IMG/VR virus record: IMGVR_UViG_3300050821_007836
Span: 1 to 64,000 of that record
Strand: one strand, 5' to 3'
Source of the DNA: a virus
Length of the DNA stretch: 64,000 nucleotides
Shown: positions 30,601 through 38,849 of the stretch, piece by piece
Layout: each line of letters begins with the position of its first letter
Position numbering within the stretch: the stretch's first letter is position 1
Program-made: the position numbers and the translations under genes
The notes under the pieces: generated by a model
The model's input: only the letters and a program-made list of their open reading frames with translations
Told to the model about the DNA's origin: nothing
The model's database searches: none

Positions 30601-31338
30601 CCGGGGCCGGTAGTAGAAGCCCTCCCGGTGCGCCGCGGTGGACATGGCCCACAGGTTGTGCAGGCCCTCGTCGGTCATGGCCCACAGGATCAGGTGGTGA
30701 TAGTCGTTCTTGCCCCGCTCCTGCTCCTCCTTGTCACCAGGGGTGGGCCGCCACAGCCGGTCGTTGACGAAGTAGGCCTCCAGCCCGAAGATGGGTTTGA
30801 TCCCGGCCTCGGTGGCCTTTAGCTGGAGGTGGGGATGGGCTGCGCACATGCCATGGTCGGTGACGGCCAAGGCCGGTTGGCCCATGTCAGCGGCCAGTCG
30901 GACAATCTCCTCCACCTTGGACAGTCCGTCCAGAGCGGAGAACTCGGTGTGGGTATGGACGTTAACGAAGGTGGGCCGAGCGTTCTCGGCGTTGTCGGCA
31001 TCGTCGGCGTCCATCAGGTCTACGAAGGGCGTCAGCACCCTCCGGTCGATGGTCTTGATCCCCATCCGATACGGGACGATCTCGGGGTCCCGGTAGTCCA
31101 TGAAGTAATCCCAAAACTGATGAGCCCAGTACTGGCCATCCCAACAGGCCAATACGGAGATGCCCATAGAGTGGGCCTGAGCGAAGGTGTCGTAGTAGAC
31201 GTAAGGAGTGGCCACCAGCAGGTAGCTGAAACCGTCCAGATCGGACACCACACAGGGGGTCTCGACCCTCATATCCTCCACTGTGACCACGGCCCGGTCG
31301 TTGCCAGGGAGGGCCTGGACGAAGTTGAAGAGGCTCAT
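27601..31338 (-). CDS. dnaE: DNA polymerase III alpha subunit (DnaE type)
   Basis: The product has 1245 residues. It begins with an uncommon extension of about 120 residues before the PHP domain (VHTHTEFSALDG at about 128-138, ALAVTDHG), which has the His/Asp metal ligands of the proofreading-type PHP. The catalytic palm has PDPPDFDLDWP with the three acids, followed by RGSGG-type and thumb helices and KAxxFNRxH-like FNRAHAYAYAVLAYWTAW. A Cys/His-rich segment near the C-terminus (KCFKGCRHY) may bind zinc. A distinct epsilon exonuclease is not seen in the window. Its start overlaps the stop of a 59-aa gene (TGATG). Confidence 0.95.
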   Translation of the reverse strand: MSLFNFVQALPGNDRAVVTVEDMRVETPCVVSDLDGFSYLLVATPYVYYDTFAQAHSMGISVLACWDGQYWAHQFWDYFMDYRDPEIVPYRMGIKTIDRRVLTPFVDLMDADDADNAENARPTFVNVHTHTEFSALDGLSKVEEIVRLAADMGQPALAVTDHGMCAAHPHLQLKATEAGIKPIFGLEAYFVNDRLWRPTPGDKEEQERGKNDYHHLILWAMTDEGLHNLWAMSTAAHREGFYYRPRLDWEILERLNAGVMASTACLRGPLSVPLLADDEELAVRNLSRLQAIFGDRLYIEFHCNQLLEQRQVNQGLIDLSQRFSVPLVAAVDSHYPCRDDRVTHQTWLALQTKDDLQDENTLFAGGQDYHLMDRAEVCNALEAHYPRAIVSAALDETVVLAERCNAQVASSSRPPIFSKPTPEMTRTLTPEEITQTLLQADVTRLMDICLANWDRKVKGKSHSEAVYIERFEKEMRMYIDKSFCGYFDIVSDYTRWSKEQGWIMGPSRGSGGACLVAYLADIIEIDPVEADLPLARFMTQGRPDPPDFDLDWPSSVRTPIQTYVAERWGEEHVVRVGTHTRLKNKGVFRNLARVHKTSDSRQVEFLDLEAICKIIEDEEADSAGLGKSWEVVYLANEEVFAPYVAKYPWLFDLATKLVGRLKSYSRHAAGMVISTENTLTDWLPMRMGDDGHMISDFDMEALEKLHLLKFDFLTLRTLDTLQECIDLIHKRRHGIRVDLYSWTKEMYADPLVWEGIKDGYTMGLFQLETTAVTGLIRRVKPSNLDELADVITLVRPGPTNSGLTSTYIKRKDGLEEVSVPDPRLADVLSRTYGCIVYQEDIINVCRVLAGYDEEEADAVRKVLGKKKVEQVDAMGRKFIPACVDRGMDREAAEVLWHQMAEFSKYSFNRAHAYAYAVLAYWTAWFKFHFTPEFLTSVLSTVDKARIPDFVNEARRMHFAVLPPDINESGKGFTAYDTSVRYALDGIKGIGEAVVDALIVGQPYASFEDFLERRGKACNELHIKLLAAVGVFDSIYPNRHELEIKLDYQSSPESTECVYIDPTKTSLVGPNQLPCRFDWGSEPIELSKTGKPKKAKPLPTKCFKGCRHYTAPPPWSPDVEPYTPTDIQDREMLHLGVWLSSTPFDRIAEQDMAMCHTADEITRGPLGEYFVAAIISKVNRRKDRYDNEYAWVKLFAQTGIFDGVCWSKTFAGLKNMLREGVLVIAVINKKMARDRETYEITAIMPV

Positions 31339-31517
31339 CAGATCCCCTCCAGACTTTGGCGCACCTGGGTCGCGGTCATACGAATGTGATCACCGATTGG
31401 TCGAGATCGAACCCATTCATCGACGGGGTGCATAGAGCGGGGCCGGAAGCAATGACGGCATATCCACCAACGCCAACCCTGATGACGGAAGTAATGAGGC
31501 CCTGATTCGACGCTCAC
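31338..31517 (-). CDS. Small zinc-knuckle protein before dnaE
   Basis: A 59-codon GTG frame fills the gap between dnaE and the next gene. GTG 31517 overlaps the previous stop and its TGA overlaps the dnaE start (TGATG), so it is coupled on both sides. CRHCF in an Arg/Trp/His-rich context suggests metal and nucleic-acid binding; the ending helix is amphipathic. Function unknown but co-expression with dnaE is certain. Confidence 0.55.
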   Translation of the reverse strand: MSVESGPHYFRHQGWRWWICRHCFRPRSMHPVDEWVRSRPIGDHIRMTATQVRQSLEGI

Positions 31518-31684
31518 TGATCCTCTGCCCCGACTGGCAGTTCCGCTATGGACGCCTCGTACACGTCTGCTACGTGTTCTGGGTAGGACCGCCCTAACGT
31601 CACCTGGCCACAGGTACAGCCAGCGGTATTCGTCGGCCAGTGGTAGACGAGGACTTCCACCAGCACCCTGCGGTCATAGGTCAT
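31514..31684 (-). CDS. Small hypothetical protein, 56 aa
   Basis: ATG 31684 overlaps the preceding gene's stop (ATGA) and the TGA overlaps the next GTG. A short beta-rich protein with CTCGQVTLGRSYPEHVADVYE; a Cys pair and a His may bind metal. No family recognised. The coupling on both sides supports real translation. Confidence 0.55.
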   Translation of the reverse strand: MTYDRRVLVEVLVYHWPTNTAGCTCGQVTLGRSYPEHVADVYEASIAELPVGAEDQ

Positions 31685-32031
31685 AGGTCAGCCGGGAGCA
31701 GGAACTTCTCCCCATGAAACTTAAGCTGGGAGATGTACTGATAACGAGCCCTAAGATCCTCCATCAGCCGGTGGATCATGGCCAGGCACTCCTCGATATC
31801 CTGAGGGGTGGCCTCGGTGAAGAAGTCGGCGTCTAGTTGCGGTGTGACGTATCCGCACACCAGGCATTCAGCCGACTGTACATACCGACATTCTGATCGG
31901 TTGTGATCGACCGGCACAGCACTGTTCATCGTGACGTACAAGTGCCCCTGGCATGATGCTCGCATGGGGCATCCTAGCTCGGGATGCACGGCGCGTACCA
32001 CCGTCCCGCCGGGAGTCGGCCAAGCAGTCAT
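31681..32031 (-). CDS. Cys-rich hypothetical protein
   Basis: The product has 116 residues. CPMRASCQGH near the N-terminus and CRYVQSAECLVCG in the middle give six Cys, enough for one or two zinc sites; the C-terminal helix is acidic and amphipathic (DIEECLAMIHRLMEDLRARYQYI). A strong Shine-Dalgarno (GGAGGTGA) precedes ATG 32031, so it is a translation entry point after the hairpin at 32065. Confidence 0.7.
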   Translation of the reverse strand: MTAWPTPGGTVVRAVHPELGCPMRASCQGHLYVTMNSAVPVDHNRSECRYVQSAECLVCGYVTPQLDADFFTEATPQDIEECLAMIHRLMEDLRARYQYISQLKFHGEKFLLPADL

Positions 32032-32064
32032 CGTCTCACCTCCAGCCTTGTTCCAACCTGGGCC

Positions 32065-32102
32065 GTGGGTGGTCGGTCACTTCCCCAAGGCCGACCACCC
32101 AC
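32065..32102 (-). terminator. Terminator-like 12-bp hairpin
   Basis: Perfect stem GTGGGTGGTCGG / CCGACCACCCAC (32065-32076, 32091-32102) with a 14-nt loop. No T-run follows on the - strand, so it may be a 3' stabilising element of the gene ending at 32117, or a Rho-type end. Confidence 0.6.
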
Positions 32103-32116
32103 AGGTCGTCTTTGTT

Positions 32117-33316
32117 CTAGCCGAAGTCGGGTGTCACCACCGGCTGGCCAGGAGACACCGGCAAGTCCTCAGCGCCAGCCGGAACCATGACCGGCTGAGG
32201 CACAGATGGGGCCGCAGGAGCCGCAGGAGGCGCTGTGGGGACCTGCACCGGAGCCTGGGCCGCCACGGGCTCAGGGACGCTCTGAGGGGCCTCTGTGGTG
32301 GCTCCGTTGCCCTCTAGGGCGTTGGTCTTGGAGTAGCCCACCACCCGGTCTCTCAGGGCCGCCATCTGGTCACTGGTGGCCTCGGTGTCAGGCTTGGCCA
32401 CCGGAGCGGCCGCCGGGGTCGCGGCGTTATCCCCACCTCCCTCCACAGGCTGTGGAATACGGGGGTCGAGGTAGAGCCCGTAGTAACGGTCGGCCATCTG
32501 GCGCTCGATGTGCTCGTCCAGGTCAAGCTCCTTGGGGTAGACCCGGCCCTGGGCGGTGACCTCGATGCCGTAGCGCTTGGCGAACTCGGGGTTCCTCAGG
32601 TCGAAGATGACCGGCCCGTTGGCTCCGTTCACATGCTGCTGATCGAGGTGGACCACCTGATACTCGGTGTCGGTGGACTCGCCCTTGCGCTTGATGAAGT
32701 AGTCCCGGTCGAGCAGGGTGCCGTGGACCCCGGCCATGCCCTCCAGGTGGATGAAGAAGTTGGAGTAGGCCTGCTGGACGATGCGGATGTCCCGGACCTT
32801 CTCCACGTCCCCGGTGGGCTTTCCGGCCGAGTCCACCACGGCTACTTCCTTCATCTTGTCCTTGTAACCGAGGAGCTTGCCCTTGTTGGCCTCACCGCCC
32901 AGTTCGGCAGATCCGTCACCGCGTACTTCCTCCCGGATGACCAGGAGCGTGAAGGAGCGGGAGGTGCGGGAGATGGGCTTGCCATCGGCCTTGCGAATGT
33001 GATCGCAGACGTAGCAGTCGGGGTACAGATACGGGAAGAACGGCATGGTGGCCTGGACATCGAGAGGAGTGCTGTCCGGCAGCTTGGTTCGACGGCAGAT
33101 AGCCGGAACCGTCTTGGGCCAGGACCGGCGTTCGGCTGGCTTCTCCTTCTGGACGGGAACCATGGTGTGAACCTCGACGGACGGCCACTCGTCGTAGTCC
33201 ATGAGAAACCTCACGACAACAGACTTATCCGGCTCGACAGAAAAGAAGTCCACGCGGTTAAAGGAGGCCATTTGAGACTTGGCAGCCTCTTCTGCTCCAC
33301 TTCGAAACTTAGACAT
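32117..33316 (-). CDS. Possible single-stranded DNA-binding protein
   Basis: The product has 399 residues. The N-terminal about 270 are mixed beta/alpha with VVRFLMDYDEW, CYVCDHIRK (a C-x2-C) and many aromatics, followed by a Pro/Ala/Val-rich disordered tail of about 110 residues ending acidic-neutral. The plan (aromatic-rich OB-like core, zinc knuckle, flexible tail) and the place between polymerase and primase fit a T4 gp32-like ssDNA-binding protein, but I cannot align motifs firmly. The 5' end overlaps the J-like gene by 8 nt. Confidence 0.5.
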   Translation of the reverse strand: MSKFRSGAEEAAKSQMASFNRVDFFSVEPDKSVVVRFLMDYDEWPSVEVHTMVPVQKEKPAERRSWPKTVPAICRRTKLPDSTPLDVQATMPFFPYLYPDCYVCDHIRKADGKPISRTSRSFTLLVIREEVRGDGSAELGGEANKGKLLGYKDKMKEVAVVDSAGKPTGDVEKVRDIRIVQQAYSNFFIHLEGMAGVHGTLLDRDYFIKRKGESTDTEYQVVHLDQQHVNGANGPVIFDLRNPEFAKRYGIEVTAQGRVYPKELDLDEHIERQMADRYYGLYLDPRIPQPVEGGGDNAATPAAAPVAKPDTEATSDQMAALRDRVVGYSKTNALEGNGATTEAPQSVPEPVAAQAPVQVPTAPPAAPAAPSVPQPVMVPAGAEDLPVSPGQPVVTPDFG

Positions 33317-34217
33317 GACGATGGATCCTTTCGGATTGCATACTTGACGCGGTACTAATCACACGGTCCGCAGCGGCCTCTGCCAACTGTGGAATCGGCT
33401 GTTCAGTGTCACTCAGGAATGCGACCACCCGGTAGCCAACCGCCTCGACCTTCATTGGCTCCAGAGAACCTCCGACCAGACCGACGCTGAGATTGAGAAC
33501 GGCCCCCTTTCGTGCGAGTGCTTCGATCAGCAGTCCCTGCCACTGTCGAAGCTTGGCGGTGTCGTAGTCATCCGAGGCCCACAGGTAGAACCCCCAACGC
33601 CAACGGCTGGGCACATTCTGCCCCTCGGGTGTGACCGTGTCAAACGGCCGATTCATATATTTGCTTAGATCAATGGTGTTGAGGTCTTCGACCTCCTCGA
33701 AGTTCAGGATACGCCCATGCTCGATCACATGGTCGCGCAACATCTGATTCTTGACGTAAGCGGCGATGTAGCGGTCGAAGAACACTGCACCCGGCTGGCA
33801 GGCGTCGTACTGGTCTCTAACTTCGGGATCGAGCAGTTGCTTGACGATGTAAGTCAGCCGATCGGAGGTGTCACCGTGACGGCGCTGGTAGGCCTCTCTA
33901 ATCTCGGAGCGGGTGGCCATCCAGGGGATGCCAAGCTCGGCGTAGTAGGCGTTGACATCCCAGACGATCAGGGGCCAGCGCTGCAGGCCCACGCAGGAGG
34001 TGAACTCCATGGGTCCGGTCTCCACGGCATAGGGTCTTGGCCGCTCCTGGGCCACGTAGGCCGGGCTGCGCTCGGCCACCCACTCCTCGGGGTCCCCAAC
34101 CCAGATGTCGTCCGCGAAGGCTCCGTCACCAGGACCGGCGCTCCGTCTCAGCGTGGGTGGCTTGATGTCCGGCCGGGCTCGCTCCCAGGGCGGCCGGGTA
34201 GGTGGGTTATTGGGCAT
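33309..34217 (-). CDS. J-domain-like protein in the replication operon
   Basis: The product has 302 residues. Near residue 90 YYAELGIPWMATRSEIREAYQRRHGD is followed about 20 residues later by LLDPEVRDQYD, matching J-domain helices I-IV; the HPD tripeptide needed to activate DnaK is replaced by HGD. So the fold may be kept while Hsp70 contact is weakened, or the domain serves as a docking module. The N-terminus is Pro/Arg-rich and disordered. The rest is unknown. It lies between the SSB-like protein and primase, where phages often carry helicase-loading chaperones. Confidence 0.6.
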   Translation of the reverse strand: MPNNPPTRPPWERARPDIKPPTLRRSAGPGDGAFADDIWVGDPEEWVAERSPAYVAQERPRPYAVETGPMEFTSCVGLQRWPLIVWDVNAYYAELGIPWMATRSEIREAYQRRHGDTSDRLTYIVKQLLDPEVRDQYDACQPGAVFFDRYIAAYVKNQMLRDHVIEHGRILNFEEVEDLNTIDLSKYMNRPFDTVTPEGQNVPSRWRWGFYLWASDDYDTAKLRQWQGLLIEALARKGAVLNLSVGLVGGSLEPMKVEAVGYRVVAFLSDTEQPIPQLAEAAADRVISTASSMQSERIHRHV

Positions 34218-34536
34218 GCTCCGCGGCTCGACGCTCCTCTTCGGTCATCTCGGCGGCCAGTTCATCGGAGTCCTCGATGCCCCAGTTCCCCCTGGTGGCC
34301 GTCTTCTCGGTGGGCTTGTCCTCGCCCAGGATTTGGCCTGAGCCGGTCTTTCGTAGTGACATGGCGGTCTCCTCTCTATGCTCTTCCAGCCGATCGGCGG
34401 TGCGACGAAGGATAGACATCAGCAACGTGCGTTGCGCCTCACTCATGCCGGAGAAGGAGAACCCTACCTCACCCCACTTATGATTGCGGCGGGCCTGGTC
34501 CTCATCGAAGATGACGGCATGGAACTCGATCTGCAT
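34207..34536 (-). CDS. Hypothetical acidic protein
   Basis: ATG 34536 overlaps the primase stop (TGATG), giving 109 residues. Beta-rich N-terminus (IEFHAVIFDEDQ), a helix of about 30 residues (AQRTLLMSILRRTADRLEEH), then a highly acidic tail (DELAAEMTEEERRAAEH). No motif. Coupled to primase on one side and overlapping the J-like gene by 11 nt on the other. Confidence 0.65.
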   Translation of the reverse strand: MQIEFHAVIFDEDQARRNHKWGEVGFSFSGMSEAQRTLLMSILRRTADRLEEHREETAMSLRKTGSGQILGEDKPTEKTATRGNWGIEDSDELAAEMTEEERRAAEHAQ

Positions 34537-35642
34537 CAGATCTCCAGTAGCTTCTTCGGTGGACGCCACATGCTAAAGGGGATAGGATGAGTGATCAGAT
34601 CCATGAAGACTTCATCGGAGAGATCAGCGGCGTCAGCGTTGAAGGGATTGTCCACCACGAACACGTCGGTATAGGCCAGCAAGGCTTCTCCGACCTTCTC
34701 AGTGGCTCCCCACCCTGCTTCATCGTTGTCGTAGAACAGAGTGACGCGGAAGTGACTAGCCAGGAGATTGATCTGATAATCGGTGACCTTGGCCCCGAAG
34801 GTGGCCTCCATGAACGGGCAGATATGATGCTTGGAGAGTACGCTCATAGGTGACTCGACCACAACCGGCGAGTACTTGGGGTCGTAGTGATAGATGGAGA
34901 ACTCCCGTGGGAAGTCCCCGGAGTTGAGGTACTTGGCGGTGCCATCCTTGTTCAAACGGCGAGATTGCCAGCCCACCAGATTGCCTCTCCACCAGTGCGG
35001 GATGATGATGCGCTCCGAGGTGATGAAGCGGACCGGCTCGCCGGGTGCATGAATGGGGATCTTGCACTCGGGGTCGTAACCCACGTCGAAGTCGATGATG
35101 GTCTCGACCGGGATGTGACGGAAGTCGGTGAGCCACGGGTGGATGGCCCGCCAGGGCTCCAGGATGCGAGGATCGAGCTTGGGTATGGGCGGGCGCTCGA
35201 CCCGCTTAGGGGACCACACAGCGTCGAAGTAGGCCAGCAGGGCGGCCAGGTCCTGCTCCTCGCCCACGCCGGTCTGGGTACCCAGCCAGGTGCGGGCGTC
35301 CTCGGAGGAGGTGCCGCGGCAGGTGGCGATGAACCACAGCAGGCCGCCGCTGTTGCCGCAGCCGTAGCAGTTGTAGGTGAGCTTGTGGAAGTTGAGCGAG
35401 GCCGAGGGGTTGGCGTCCCCGTTGCGGTGGCCCCCGAGGGGCAGGCAGCAGGAGTGGATCATCTCGCCCCGGTCGGTGACGTTGGCGATGTGGGTCACGC
35501 CAAACTCGGCCAGGAGGGTACGGGCCAGTTGCTCCTTCTCCTGGTCAGGTAGCAAGGAGAAGGCCAGGAAGTCGCCACCCCGCTCCCCAGCCTTCTCCTT
35601 GGCCGCTGAGGCCCCGGATGTGAACTTGGTCCTAACTGGCAT
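34536..35642 (-). CDS. dnaG: DnaG-type primase
   Basis: The product has 368 residues. It makes RNA primers at the fork. The N-terminal zinc finger is visible as CC, H72, C92-x2-C95 with the NPSASL and YNCYGCG blocks. The TOPRIM domain has VVVESPMSVL (Glu) and LFYDNDEAGWGA (D-x-D). It is shorter than bacterial DnaG (no helicase-binding C-domain), as usual for phages. Helicase, loader and J-like protein sit next to it in one operon. Confidence 0.9.
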   Translation of the reverse strand: MPVRTKFTSGASAAKEKAGERGGDFLAFSLLPDQEKEQLARTLLAEFGVTHIANVTDRGEMIHSCCLPLGGHRNGDANPSASLNFHKLTYNCYGCGNSGGLLWFIATCRGTSSEDARTWLGTQTGVGEEQDLAALLAYFDAVWSPKRVERPPIPKLDPRILEPWRAIHPWLTDFRHIPVETIIDFDVGYDPECKIPIHAPGEPVRFITSERIIIPHWWRGNLVGWQSRRLNKDGTAKYLNSGDFPREFSIYHYDPKYSPVVVESPMSVLSKHHICPFMEATFGAKVTDYQINLLASHFRVTLFYDNDEAGWGATEKVGEALLAYTDVFVVDNPFNADAADLSDEVFMDLITHPIPFSMWRPPKKLLEI

Positions 35643-36960
35643 AGGGAGTCTTCTCGTTCTGCACCCACACAGCCCCTTGCTCCATCATCCACTTGATCTC
35701 CCACCATTTGATGGGGGTTCTTCTCGAAGCCAGGATCTGGAACAATACCTGTTTGATCTGCATCATGTCATTGGACTGGTACATGCTGCAAACCAGATCG
35801 GTCTCGCGCTCTGCTCCTGACGTTTCCGCCAGGTCGTACATCTCATGCCAGCCCCGTTTGTCGGCGGCCTTCTTACCCTCCCGGTTGATCTGGTGAGCCA
35901 CCAAGCAGGACATGCGGTGGCGGCCGGTGGACACCAGCAATCGCAACGATCGCAACTTCTCGGTCTCGATGATGTCGGCCCGTTTGCGGCCGGGGTCCCC
36001 GGAGGGATGCTCGATGTGGCTGAGTTGATCGATCACGATGGCTTCGCCGTCGAGGATCTGGGCCATGCGGACCATGGCCTGCGGGGTGCGCTGGCCAGGG
36101 TCGGGGGCCAGGATGTGTAAGGGGTTGTCGGACTTCTCCATGTCGGAGATCTGGTCCCGGACCCGCTGCACCTCGATGTCGATGCACTCGCCGCGCTGCC
36201 ACTTGGCCGGATCGATCCCGGCCACCAAGCAGGCCATGCGGTCAAGGGTCATGTCGATGGCGTTCTCCAGCGTGTACAGCACCACCCGCAGCCCGGCCTT
36301 CCAGGCCTTGAGGGCGATCAGGTCCAGGGCAAAGCTCTTGCCCAGCTTGGCGTAGGCGGCCAGCATGGCCAGTTCACCGGGATGGATCATAGAGGTAACG
36401 GCATCGACCTCGTCCAGGCCCATGGTGAGCCCGGTGCGAAGGTCCTTGTTCTCCACTCGGTCCTCATAGGCCAAAAGGCGGGTGCCGATGTCGGCGGTCA
36501 TCTCCACCTTGGTCCGCCGCTCCTGCAGGCCCATGATTATCTCGGTGCATTCAGTGACGAAACCACTGAATACTTCGAGGCGATCAGCGGCATCGGTGTC
36601 AGCCATCTTGGCGGAGATGTCCCGCATCAGGGTCTGGGATTTGACCGTGAGGTAGCGAGCGCGCAGGTCCACCATGATCCACTCCAGGCTGGCCTCGTAG
36701 CCTTCGCGCCAGGGGATCTCCATGTCATCCAGCATGTTGCCGAAGGTGCGCCCAGCCGATACTTCGTGGGTGTCGAGCACTTCGATGGTGGGAGCTAGCT
36801 GACTCCCGGAGTTCATGAAGTACTCCAGCGCGAAGGTCACCACTTCCCGCAGGGATGCAGTGGGTATGACATCCAGGTTGAGACCCTCCTGGACCAGGAA
36901 GGCCAGCGAGTCGCTGTCAGTGAGATGGCAGATCAGTTGCTGCTCGGGATAGTTGGACAT
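35632..36960 (-). CDS. dnaB: DnaB-type replicative helicase
   Basis: The product has 442 residues with an N-terminal helical domain and a RecA-like C-terminal core. Walker A is AYAKLGKS (202-209): the first Gly is Ala but GKS is kept. Walker B is EAIVIDQLSHIEHP with VID, followed by LRLLVSTGRHR and LVAHQINREGKK, the DnaB motif H4 region and arginine finger zone. It unwinds DNA at the fork. The stop overlaps the primase start and the start follows the loader's stop by 1 nt. Confidence 0.9.
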   Translation of the reverse strand: MSNYPEQQLICHLTDSDSLAFLVQEGLNLDVIPTASLREVVTFALEYFMNSGSQLAPTIEVLDTHEVSAGRTFGNMLDDMEIPWREGYEASLEWIMVDLRARYLTVKSQTLMRDISAKMADTDAADRLEVFSGFVTECTEIIMGLQERRTKVEMTADIGTRLLAYEDRVENKDLRTGLTMGLDEVDAVTSMIHPGELAMLAAYAKLGKSFALDLIALKAWKAGLRVVLYTLENAIDMTLDRMACLVAGIDPAKWQRGECIDIEVQRVRDQISDMEKSDNPLHILAPDPGQRTPQAMVRMAQILDGEAIVIDQLSHIEHPSGDPGRKRADIIETEKLRSLRLLVSTGRHRMSCLVAHQINREGKKAADKRGWHEMYDLAETSGAERETDLVCSMYQSNDMMQIKQVLFQILASRRTPIKWWEIKWMMEQGAVWVQNEKTPYAS

Positions 36961-37833
36961 CTACAGGACCACGGGGCGACGTAACCCTTGACGCAGTTCC
37001 TCCATGCCCCGAGCCGAACTGGTGTTGCGCCAGTCCATGCCGGTCAGTTCCACCGGGATGGCCTGCTCGGCCAAGAGGCTCATGACATTGCTGCCGTATT
37101 TGCTGGCGATGTCACCGAGGGCCAGGTTCGAGGTGATGAAGGTTGGTGTCGCCATGCCCACCCGGTGACGCACCACATCCTCGAAGAGGAACTCGGCGGT
37201 GGCCTGCAGGGAATCCACTGTTCCCTTATCCTTCTCCAAGGTCTTACGCTTCTGCTCGCGACCGATGTCATCGATGACCAGAACCGAGGTATGGGTGACC
37301 CGGCGCAAGAACCACTGTCGTTCTTCCTTATCGAAACGACCTTCATTGAAGCGTTGGATCATGTTGGAGTAGGTGGTGAAATATCCATGGTGACCCCTGG
37401 CGATGAGGGTCTTGAGCAACAGGATGGCCAGGAGGGTCTTACCGGTTCCCTCTGATCCATAGAGCACCAGCCCTAGTCCCGCCCCGATGATCTGGCGAGC
37501 ATTACTCAGGTAATCGTTGATCTCCGCAGGCATGGTTACTGCGATATCGGACCAATCAAACCGTTGATACTTGTACTCGATGCCACAGTGCAGCAGAAAT
37601 CGACTGAGGATCCACTGATCATCGCAGGGGCATTTGAACTCATCGATGACATCAGGCGCGCCCTGCCAGTCGAGTGAGGCCCTGGCATACCACCGGAAGG
37701 TGCCGGTGCCATCACAGGTCTTACAATCGGTGGGGGAGATCGCCAGCGCCGGACCGAACTCACGCTTGAGTCGATCAGAGTCTTCGTTGCTGAGCGTGTG
37801 TACCGCCGAGGGGAGCGGAGGAAGCTCCAGCAC
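36961..37833 (-). CDS. dnaC: DnaC-like helicase loader (AAA+)
   Basis: The product has 290 residues. A zinc knuckle (C37-x2-C40, C68-x-C70) opens the protein, then the AAA+ core: Walker A GSEGTGKT (126-133), Walker B VLVIDDIG and a sensor 1 TFITSNLAL. This matches DnaC/IstB-type loaders that load DnaB on ssDNA. GTG 37833 abuts the upstream stop codon. Start choice is supported by the immediate coupling. Confidence 0.88.
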   Translation of the reverse strand: MLELPPLPSAVHTLSNEDSDRLKREFGPALAISPTDCKTCDGTGTFRWYARASLDWQGAPDVIDEFKCPCDDQWILSRFLLHCGIEYKYQRFDWSDIAVTMPAEINDYLSNARQIIGAGLGLVLYGSEGTGKTLLAILLLKTLIARGHHGYFTTYSNMIQRFNEGRFDKEERQWFLRRVTHTSVLVIDDIGREQKRKTLEKDKGTVDSLQATAEFLFEDVVRHRVGMATPTFITSNLALGDIASKYGSNVMSLLAEQAIPVELTGMDWRNTSSARGMEELRQGLRRPVVL

Positions 37834-38289
37834 CTACAGGGCCGAGAGGAAAGGAGCCGCGGCGGCCAGCTTGGTGGCGATGGGCACGGCGAAATAGCCG
37901 TCCGAGGCCTTGGTGAAGCGGCCGTAGCCGATAGGGGCTCCGTACCACCACCCACCCTCCACCTCGAAGGCGTAGCGGGCGATCTGGGGGCCGGTGACGA
38001 CCGGGAAGTCGTCGTTGGGCCAGCGCTTCAAGAAGGCCTTGAAGATCCCCGATTCCTGCACCGCGGGCATAGGTGGGAAGTCCCCGTGGATCTGACAGAT
38101 CTGATCATGCACGTAATCCCGGATTGCTTGCCAGTTCCAGTCCGCATCCACGGCAAGCTGTTTGATGATATGTACTGCTCGAATATCAATGGCGGTGGTC
38201 TTGGATGTGACCTCTACCGCCTGCGCCCGCCTGACTACCACACTGGTAACACCGAGTTCGTCTAACTCGGTCTCGTAAGCTCTTAGCAT
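37834..38289 (-). CDS. Hypothetical protein upstream of the loader
   Basis: The product has 151 residues: mixed alpha/beta with AIDIRAVHIIKQLAVDADWNW and a WWYGAPIGYGRF strand, no metal or nucleotide motif. It ends 1 nt before the loader gene and begins directly after the 38290 gene's stop, so it belongs to the replication operon. Function unknown. Confidence 0.65.
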   Translation of the reverse strand: MLRAYETELDELGVTSVVVRRAQAVEVTSKTTAIDIRAVHIIKQLAVDADWNWQAIRDYVHDQICQIHGDFPPMPAVQESGIFKAFLKRWPNDDFPVVTGPQIARYAFEVEGGWWYGAPIGYGRFTKASDGYFAVPIATKLAAAAPFLSAL

Positions 38290-38634
38290 CTAGTCGCCCT
38301 TTCGGCTCGGCCCCGGAGGGATTATTTCTCTCTCTCGAAGCCACTGACGAAAAGGGAGCACCAACCGCTCGATCTCATCTTTATTAGCCTCGTTAGGGAG
38401 AGAAGCTTTCTGATCTAACTTACCGAGATCAACGCGAGCGCAACTCTTATGTACCAGATGAATCTCTAATGATGGCGTTATCACCAGCCAGTGGTATCCA
38501 TCCATTCCAGCCAAATACCCTGCGATTACCTGCCCCTCAAGATGGAAAGCTACTATCCTTCCGTCTCTGACGGTGTATGCCAGTTGTTTGGTTGACACCG
38601 CAGAGCCGGTAGGCTCCCCACCCTTCTTGACCAC
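38290..38634 (-). CDS. Hypothetical protein, first gene of replication operon
   Basis: The product has 114 residues from a GTG; no upstream overlap. Beta-rich middle (GQVIAGYLAGMDGYHWLVITPSLEIHLVHKS), then a basic, helical tail (PFRQWLREREIIPP). Resembles small RNA- or DNA-binding beta domains (Hfq/SH3-like), but no family can be named. Codon use is more A/T-rich than its neighbours. The region behind it is a structured gap. Confidence 0.6.
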   Translation of the reverse strand: MVKKGGEPTGSAVSTKQLAYTVRDGRIVAFHLEGQVIAGYLAGMDGYHWLVITPSLEIHLVHKSCARVDLGKLDQKASLPNEANKDEIERLVLPFRQWLREREIIPPGPSRKGD

Positions 38635-38849
38635 CCAGTACCCTCGCCTTTCGGGAAAGAGTCGGCCGCCCCATCACCGGCCAGCAGTGAGGGGGCGACC
38701 TAATGCGAGCATCAAGGGGGATCCAGCCCGACTGATCTCGGCGGGGACGCTACCACCTTGAACGGTCGGCCCACAACCCTGGCGCGCAGAGACCCCCTCC
38801 CAGGGCGGGCGGGAGGGGGTCTCCAGCACGAAGTTGTTGCGACTACGTG
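38635..38849 (-). other. Structured gap with a perfect 13-bp hairpin
   Basis: 215 bp without a gene. On the - strand, downstream of the LysM/Rpf gene (ends 38850), GAGACCCCCTCCC (38789-38801) pairs with GGGAGGGGGTCTC (38811-38823) around a 9-nt loop. No T-run follows, so it may stabilise the 3' end or act with Rho. A second stem, GCCCC...GGGGC, lies nearer the replication genes. No ORF of plausible composition. Confidence 0.6.

Noticed and set aside
12661-31338. Inteins or introns in NrdJ, TerL or DnaE
   Set aside because: Protein lengths and motif spacing are normal; no Hint-type splice blocks were seen.
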